DNA of 64,000 nucleotides from Planctomycetota bacterium (GTDB lineage Bacteria; Planctomycetota; B15-G4): assembly GCA_020638905.1 (NCBI GenBank), contig JACKHP010000004.1, positions 62,001-126,000 of the forward strand, in the 5' to 3' direction. Shown here piece after piece: positions 59,591 through 64,000 of the stretch. The notes under the pieces were generated by a model. The model saw nothing but the letters and a program-made list of their open reading frames with translations, was not told the DNA's origin and made no database searches. Each line of letters begins with the position of its first letter. Position 1 is the first letter of the stretch. A program made the translations under genes and the position numbers.

Positions 59591-61168
59591 TCAGGGAGCC
59601 GTGGCGATCAGGCCGTTCGACAGCGAGACCCCGAACACGGCGGCCGCGTCCTGGATGCCGTACTGGAACACCACGGTCTGCCCCGGGCTGAGGCCGAGGT
59701 CGGCCCACGGGATGTCGAGTCCGCCGCTCGCGTCGGTGAACAGGTTGAACGACGCCAGGAGCGGGATCGTGACCAGCGTGCCGCCCTTGAAGTTCGCGGC
59801 ACCCTCGGCGACCGACAGGAAGAGCACCGCCAGCGGCGCGTTCTCGACCGCGTTGCGCAGGTGGATCGCGCCGGCCTCGCCGACGCCCACGCCGCCCGTC
59901 CCGAACAGGATCGGCTTGCCGTGCGCGCCCGCGAGCCCGTGGCCGAGCCCGACGAACGGACCGCCCGGCTTGATCTTGAAGATTTCGCCGCCGTTCAGGT
60001 CGCAGATGTAGGTCTCGCCGTCCTGGTCGACGCCGAAGCTGCTGGGCGAGTTGGCCACGAGGCCGCCGCCGGCCTGCTTGAGCGGCGTGACGTCCTCGTC
60101 GCGGGTGACCGTCGAGCCGTCGTACGCGATGACCCAGTACTTGTTGCTGCTGTTGTCGGCGTAGATGAGCTGTCCGGCGAGGTCGGGGATGGCTTCGCCG
60201 CGATACGGGACGCCCCCGATGACCGCGCGACCCAGCCCCGGGTTCACGTAGTCCTTGACGGGCAGCGTGAGCGACGGGTCGTTGCAGGTGCATCCGGAGA
60301 GCGTCGTGCAGTTCAGGCCCTCCATGCAGCGCCAGCCGAAGTTGATCGGGGAGGCCGTGCCCGCGTTGACCGCGGCGATCGTCGCGGCCGACAGGAAGTC
60401 GACCTCTTCGCGGGCGTTCTGGCCGACGTCACCGATCCACAGGTCGCCGGTCTCGGAGTCGAACGCGTAGCGCCACGGGTTGCGCAGGCCGAAGGCCCAG
60501 ATCTCGTCGAGCACGGTCGGGTCGCCGACGTACGGGTTGTCGGCCGGGATCGCGTACGGCGAGCCGCCGTCGACGTCGATGCGGATCATCTTGCCCAGCA
60601 GCGTCGTGCCCGACTGCGCGTTGCCGCCCGCCACGTGCCCCGAGCCGGTGTCGTTCGCGTTGCCGCCGTCGCCGAACCCGATCCACAGCATGCCGTCGGG
60701 GCCGAAGGCCAGGTTGCCGGCGTTGTGGTTCGTCTGCGGCTGCGTCACGTTGAGGATCGTGAACCCGCTGCCCGCGTCGGCCACGTCGGGATCGCCCGAC
60801 ACCGTGTAGCGCTCGATGCGCGTGTTGCCGCCCGTGCGCGTGTAGTCGACGTAGAAGTAGCCGTTGTTCGCGTAGTCGGGATGGAAGGCCATGCCCAGCA
60901 GGCCCTGCTCGTTGCCCGTCGTGACCGTCAGGCCGGTCAGGTCGAGGAACAGCGAGATGCTCCCGTCGCCGTGCAGGATGTGGATGTCGGACTGGTTCTG
61001 CTCGACCACGAACATGCGGTCGTCACCCGGGATCGGCGAGGCCAGCACGGCCACCGGCCGTGCGAAGCCGCTCGCGACGAGCTCGGTCGTCAGCGGCGTG
61101 TTCTGGGCGGAGAGAGGGAGCGCCGCCAAGCCGACGGCCGCCATGCTGAGGACAGGGACGAGCCTCAT
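59591..61168 (-). CDS. Exported PQQ-dependent sugar dehydrogenase-like (GSDH) protein
   Basis: 525 aa with signal peptide (LSMAAVGLAALPLSAQ). A six-bladed GSDH propeller: DDRMFVVEQNQSDIHIL, GNEQGLLGMAFHPDYANNG, FGPDGMLWIGFGDGGNANDT, LLGKMIRIDVDGG, WAFGLRNPWRYAFDSETGDLWIGDVGQNAREEVD, and INFGWRCMEGLNC with several nearby cysteines. These blocks match soluble glucose/sorbosone dehydrogenases that use PQQ. The last ~95 aa are an added domain ending VVFQYGIQDAAAVFGVSLSN, homologous in pattern to the end of the SBBP protein at 49361. It is exported and probably oxidises sugars outside the cytoplasm. Confidence 0.88.
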   Translation of the reverse strand: MRLVPVLSMAAVGLAALPLSAQNTPLTTELVASGFARPVAVLASPIPGDDRMFVVEQNQSDIHILHGDGSISLFLDLTGLTVTTGNEQGLLGMAFHPDYANNGYFYVDYTRTGGNTRIERYTVSGDPDVADAGSGFTILNVTQPQTNHNAGNLAFGPDGMLWIGFGDGGNANDTGSGHVAGGNAQSGTTLLGKMIRIDVDGGSPYAIPADNPYVGDPTVLDEIWAFGLRNPWRYAFDSETGDLWIGDVGQNAREEVDFLSAATIAAVNAGTASPINFGWRCMEGLNCTTLSGCTCNDPSLTLPVKDYVNPGLGRAVIGGVPYRGEAIPDLAGQLIYADNSSNKYWVIAYDGSTVTRDEDVTPLKQAGGGLVANSPSSFGVDQDGETYICDLNGGEIFKIKPGGPFVGLGHGLAGAHGKPILFGTGGVGVGEAGAIHLRNAVENAPLAVLFLSVAEGAANFKGGTLVTIPLLASFNLFTDASGGLDIPWADLGLSPGQTVVFQYGIQDAAAVFGVSLSNGLIATAP

Positions 61169-61473
61169 TCGGTAAGTCTCCGGGTGTGGACGAGGACGGC
61201 GGGTCGCGGAGAGCGCCGTCTCATGGGAGTGTGGGTCGGACGGCCCGCGTCGGGGAGGACGACGGACCGAACGCGGAGTCTACCACGGGTCTTGCACCCG
61301 TCGTGGTCCGCTCGACGCCGAGCGCGCGCCCCGTGGCGCGTCCCTCGGAGCAGGATGCGTCGTCGTCAGCCGACCACGCGTTCACCTGACGACACGGGGG
61401 ACGTCGACCCGACCCGGGCCGACGTCCCCCGTGCTGCCGCGGAGCAGCCCTCGCGCACGAGGGCGCGCGGCGA
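61169..61473. other. Intergenic region, 305 bp, with the porin terminator
   Basis: It separates two minus-strand genes. The only structured element found is the hairpin at 61393-61433; the remainder should hold the dehydrogenase promoter, but no convincing boxes are visible. Confidence 0.4.
61393..61433 (-). terminator. Terminator-like hairpin after the porin gene
   Basis: Perfect 14-bp inverted repeat CACGGGGGACGTCG (61393-61406) / CGACGTCCCCCGTG (61420-61433), loop 13 nt, 40 nt past the porin stop. There is no T-run. Confidence 0.6.
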
Positions 61474-62817
61474 TCAGAAGATCGTCTGCGACTGCAGCCG
61501 GACCCGCGTGGCGTCCTTGCCGTCGGTGGTCTGGTTCTCGCGACGCGTGATGTCCAGGCTCAGCTTGCTGTTGTGCTTGTCCATGAAGTAGTTCACGCCC
61601 AGCGTGGTCTCGCGCAGGTCGTCCTTCGCGTCGAAGTCGACCTCGGAGACCGCCGCCACGAGCTCGATCTCGTTCGGGACGACCTGGTACGCGAGCTGGA
61701 TCGTGTGACCGTCGTCGTCGATCTGCCCCCCGCCGTGGTTCAGCTCGGCGGTGCGGTCGTACATCTCGTACAGGAACGCCAGCGGACCCGAGACGACCTG
61801 CATCTCGTACCCGACGCTGCGGTCGTTGCTGCGACCGTCGCCGGCGGTGCCGTCGCCGTCGACGTCGGCCGGCTGGTCGGCGTTCACCATGTACGAGCCG
61901 CCGAACGCGATCTTGGTGTCCCAGGCGCCGTTCTTGCCCTGGCCCTGGAAGGCCGAGAGATCCTCGTTCACGTAGCCGAGCGGGTTGAACACGACGCGCA
62001 CGCCGCGCCGCAGCCCGGTGCTGGACGTGCCGTCCTGTCCGTCCTGGTTGGCGCCGTTGCCGCCCTCGCCGTTCGAGAGGCCGAGGAAGAGCTGCAGCTT
62101 GCCGTCCATGAGGTCGCTGGCGACCATCGCGCCCGGCTCGCGGTCGGGCGCGAACTCCTTGCTCGCGATGCTGTCGTCGACGATCGCGAGCTTGCTGCTC
62201 GAGGCCTGGATCTCGCGTCCGAACGGGAACTTGAACTGTCCGACCTTGAGGCCGGTCTTGCTGTGGTCGTCCTTCTGCAACTGGACGCCGACGTACGCGT
62301 CCTTGACGGACAGCGCCTTGGTGGACGAGTTCACCTTGCTCTGCGTGGGCGTGTCGATCTCGAGCTTGTAGTCGACCTTGTCGCTGCCGGCCTTGCCGAA
62401 GAACGCCAGGCGTCCGCGCGGGACGCTGAAGTTCACCTCGTCGGCCTTGCGGTTCCCCGACTCGCCCTGCTGCGCCTCGACGCGCACCTGCAGGCGTCCC
62501 TTGAAGCCCAGGCTCCACTTGCCGTCGTCGGAGCTGAACTGGAGCTTGCCCGGCTTGCCGCCCGAGGTCGAGACGTCCGGATGGGCGAGGCGCTCGAGAC
62601 GCGATTCGAGAGCCGCCACCTGTTCCTTCTCGGCCCGCTCGCGCTCGGCCATGCCGACCAGCTCTTCGTAGGTCGCCTCGTCGATGATGCCGCGTTCCAG
62701 CAGCACGTCGAGGATCGCCGTCTCGACGGACTTGCCGTCGTCGTCGCGGGCCAGGGCCGCGGGGGTCAGGGATGCCAGGAGCACGGCGCCGATCGCCGCT
62801 CGCGTCAGGGTCTTCAT
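61474..62817 (-). CDS. Porin of the phosphate-selective OprO/OprP type
   Basis: 447 aa from ATG 62817. Signal peptide MKTLTRAAIGAVLLASLTPAALA; then a short helical/coiled region (LLERGIIDEATYEELVGMAERERAEKEQVAALESR) typical of this family's N-terminus; then the 16-strand-like barrel beginning GLGFKGRLQVRVEAQ-type strands (here SLGFKGRLQVRV), VPRGRLAFFGKAG, YKLEID, LKVGQFKFPFGRE, and ending KLSLDITRRENQ and RLQSQTIF with a terminal Phe, as needed for BAM recognition. An outer-membrane channel; the anion specificity is not established here. Confidence 0.88.
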   Translation of the reverse strand: MKTLTRAAIGAVLLASLTPAALARDDDGKSVETAILDVLLERGIIDEATYEELVGMAERERAEKEQVAALESRLERLAHPDVSTSGGKPGKLQFSSDDGKWSLGFKGRLQVRVEAQQGESGNRKADEVNFSVPRGRLAFFGKAGSDKVDYKLEIDTPTQSKVNSSTKALSVKDAYVGVQLQKDDHSKTGLKVGQFKFPFGREIQASSSKLAIVDDSIASKEFAPDREPGAMVASDLMDGKLQLFLGLSNGEGGNGANQDGQDGTSSTGLRRGVRVVFNPLGYVNEDLSAFQGQGKNGAWDTKIAFGGSYMVNADQPADVDGDGTAGDGRSNDRSVGYEMQVVSGPLAFLYEMYDRTAELNHGGGQIDDDGHTIQLAYQVVPNEIELVAAVSEVDFDAKDDLRETTLGVNYFMDKHNSKLSLDITRRENQTTDGKDATRVRLQSQTIF

Positions 62818-63147
62818 GCATCGCTCTCGTTTGGGGACGTCACGCCAGTCCACCCGGGAGCCGCTCCCGGGAGCGCCGAGGTTGTCACCCGGGGACATGA
62901 GGGTTTTGTGTGGATCCGGAGAATGCCTCGGGGCCGCGGCGTGAAGGCCGGACCGCCGCGACTCCCCCTCGCCCAGCCTCGCGCACTCGGGAACCACCGA
63001 CGAAGCGGCCCGGGAACGCTCGGATGCGGCCCGCCGGACATGGGTCCTCCGCCCCAGAGGCACGCGGGACGGACGAGTCCGCCCAGACCTCCGTGACGCG
63101 CGCAGCGGAGGTCAAGCCGTCCCCCGCGCGCGGCCGATGAGCAGCCC
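62818..63147. promoter_or_regulatory. Divergent region between the porin and subtilisin-like protease genes
   Basis: 330 bp. A compact hairpin CCCGGGAG-ccg-CTCCCGGG (62853-62871) lies 36 nt upstream of the porin ATG, inside its likely leader. No clear -35/-10 pair is found for either gene. Confidence 0.35.
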
Positions 63148-64000
63148 ATGACGAAGTCGATCCGCCGCACGCTGTCCGTCCTCGTCCTGGGCCTCGCCGC
63201 GACCTCGGCCGCCGCCCAGGACCGCCCCGACCCGACGTACGAGACCCTGCGCTGGCAGGGCCAGGACGTCATCGCCGGTCGTCTGCTGGTCGAGTTCGCG
63301 CCCGGCACGCCGACCGCGGTGCAGTACGTCCGGCACGAGGCGCTGGGGACGCGCACGCTCGCGGAGCTCGACGTCGACCTGACGCTCGTCGAACTGCCGC
63401 GCGGCACCACGATCGACGCCGCGCGCGCGGCCTACGGCAAGTTCCCCGAGGTGCTCTCGGTCGAGCCGGACGTGCTGCACCACCCGCTCGGCACCCCCGA
63501 CGACACGAAGTGGGGCCAGCAGTGGGGACTCCCGCGGGTCGACGCCGAGGCCGCCTGGGACCTCTCGCACGGTGACCCGTCGTGCGTCGTGGCGATCATC
63601 GACTCGGGCTGCAAGACCGACCATCCCGATCTCGACGGGCACTACGCGTTCGGCTGGGACACCTACGCCGACGACGCGATCCCCGAGGACACCGACGGGC
63701 ACGGGACGCACTGCGCCGGCATCGCCGCGGCCGAGACCGACAACGGACTGGGCGTGGCCGGCGCGAGCTGGGGCTGCCGCTTCGCCGCCTACCGCGCGGG
63801 CAACGGGTCGTTCCCCACGAGCGCGCTCGTCTCGGCCATCGACCGCGCGGTGGCCGACGGCTGCCAGGTGCTCTCGATGTCCTGGGGCAGCAGCTACAAC
63901 AGCTCGGCCATCCGCCACGCGCTGCAGGACGCGCGCGACGCCGGCTGCGTGCTCGTGGCCGCCGCGGGCAACGACAACTCGACCACTCCCTTCTATCCCG
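63148..64000 (+). CDS. Exported subtilisin-like serine protease (S8), 3' partial
   Basis: 284 codons are visible before the window ends. Signal peptide SIRRTLSVLVLGLAATSAAA; an inhibitor-like propeptide (GRLLVEFAPGTPTAVQY ... AYGKFPEVLSVEPDV); then the catalytic domain starting WGLPRVDAEAAWDLSHGD. Catalytic Asp is in IIDSGCKTDHPDL (residue 152), His in DGHGTHCAGIA (residue 185), and the oxyanion Asn in VAAAGNDNS. The catalytic Ser lies beyond the window. ATG 63148 is chosen because the nearby ATG at 63137 is out of frame. Probably secreted, with autocatalytic removal of the propeptide. Confidence 0.92.
   Translation, partial: MTKSIRRTLSVLVLGLAATSAAAQDRPDPTYETLRWQGQDVIAGRLLVEFAPGTPTAVQYVRHEALGTRTLAELDVDLTLVELPRGTTIDAARAAYGKFPEVLSVEPDVLHHPLGTPDDTKWGQQWGLPRVDAEAAWDLSHGDPSCVVAIIDSGCKTDHPDLDGHYAFGWDTYADDAIPEDTDGHGTHCAGIAAAETDNGLGVAGASWGCRFAAYRAGNGSFPTSALVSAIDRAVADGCQVLSMSWGSSYNSSAIRHALQDARDAGCVLVAAAGNDNSTTPFYP

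Noticed and set aside
61186..61389. Small plus-strand frame (67 codons) upstream of the dehydrogenase gene
   Set aside because: Composition of random GC-rich DNA and no start signal.

Overview
The window is very GC-rich, gene-dense bacterial chromosome (about 70% G+C by eye). It has no insertion sequence, prophage, CRISPR array or rRNA. The gene content points to a Gram-negative-type envelope and, as an inference, to Planctomycetota: MCE lipid-transport systems, lipoproteins, porin-like barrels, SBBP beta-propeller proteins with a shared C-terminal domain, a collagen-like/HExxH exported protein, and many B12-binding radical SAM proteins. I cannot fix the lineage from sequence alone.

Layout. 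1-4.6 kb: tail of a PLP trans-sulfuration enzyme, an exported HExxH protein, an HU protein, and a trpS-dtd pair. 4.7-9.1 kb: an Mla-type operon (repeat lipoprotein, MlaE, MlaF, MlaD) with overlapping start and stop codons. 9.3-14.2 kb: a B12/radical SAM protein and a large exported rhamnogalacturonan-lyase-like protein. 15.1-40.7 kb: a large surface-glycan locus, almost all on the minus strand. It holds a WecA-like initiating transferase, a methyltransferase, a NodB deacetylase, a GNAT protein, five GT4 glycosyltransferases, a GT39-like membrane protein, a Wzx-type flippase, an NAD epimerase, two alkaline-phosphatase-superfamily membrane proteins (one lacking metal ligands), a second radical SAM protein and a relative that has lost its FeS cysteines. 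40.8-49.2 kb: a second HU protein, tRNA-Leu(UAA), fadD, an outer-membrane barrel, malate synthase, two small exported proteins and isocitrate lyase; together these suggest fatty-acid or acetate use through the glyoxylate shunt. 49.4-54.1 kb: an SBBP protein and pqiAB. 54.9-61.2 kb: a minus-strand series with a PQQ-type dehydrogenase, a Dabb lipoprotein, a BtuF/BtuC/BtuD-type transporter and a histidine-phosphatase/P-loop fusion. 61.5-64 kb: a phosphate-porin-like barrel and the start of a subtilisin-like protease.

The most unusual non-coding signal is a pair of about 750-bp direct repeats (14272-15026 and 54087-54837). Each lies exactly in a gap between two convergent genes, and each carries a strong hairpin near either end. 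The best functional leads are the W-P-F/L repeat lipoprotein heading the Mla operon, the two degenerate enzymes in the glycan locus, and the phosphatase-kinase fusion in the B12-type uptake series.

Many start codons are GTG and many neighbours overlap as ATGA or GTGA, so several starts were chosen by overlap or by Shine-Dalgarno spacing. Several genes have TAnnnT boxes only 9-13 bp before the start codon, which hints at leaderless or near-leaderless mRNAs.
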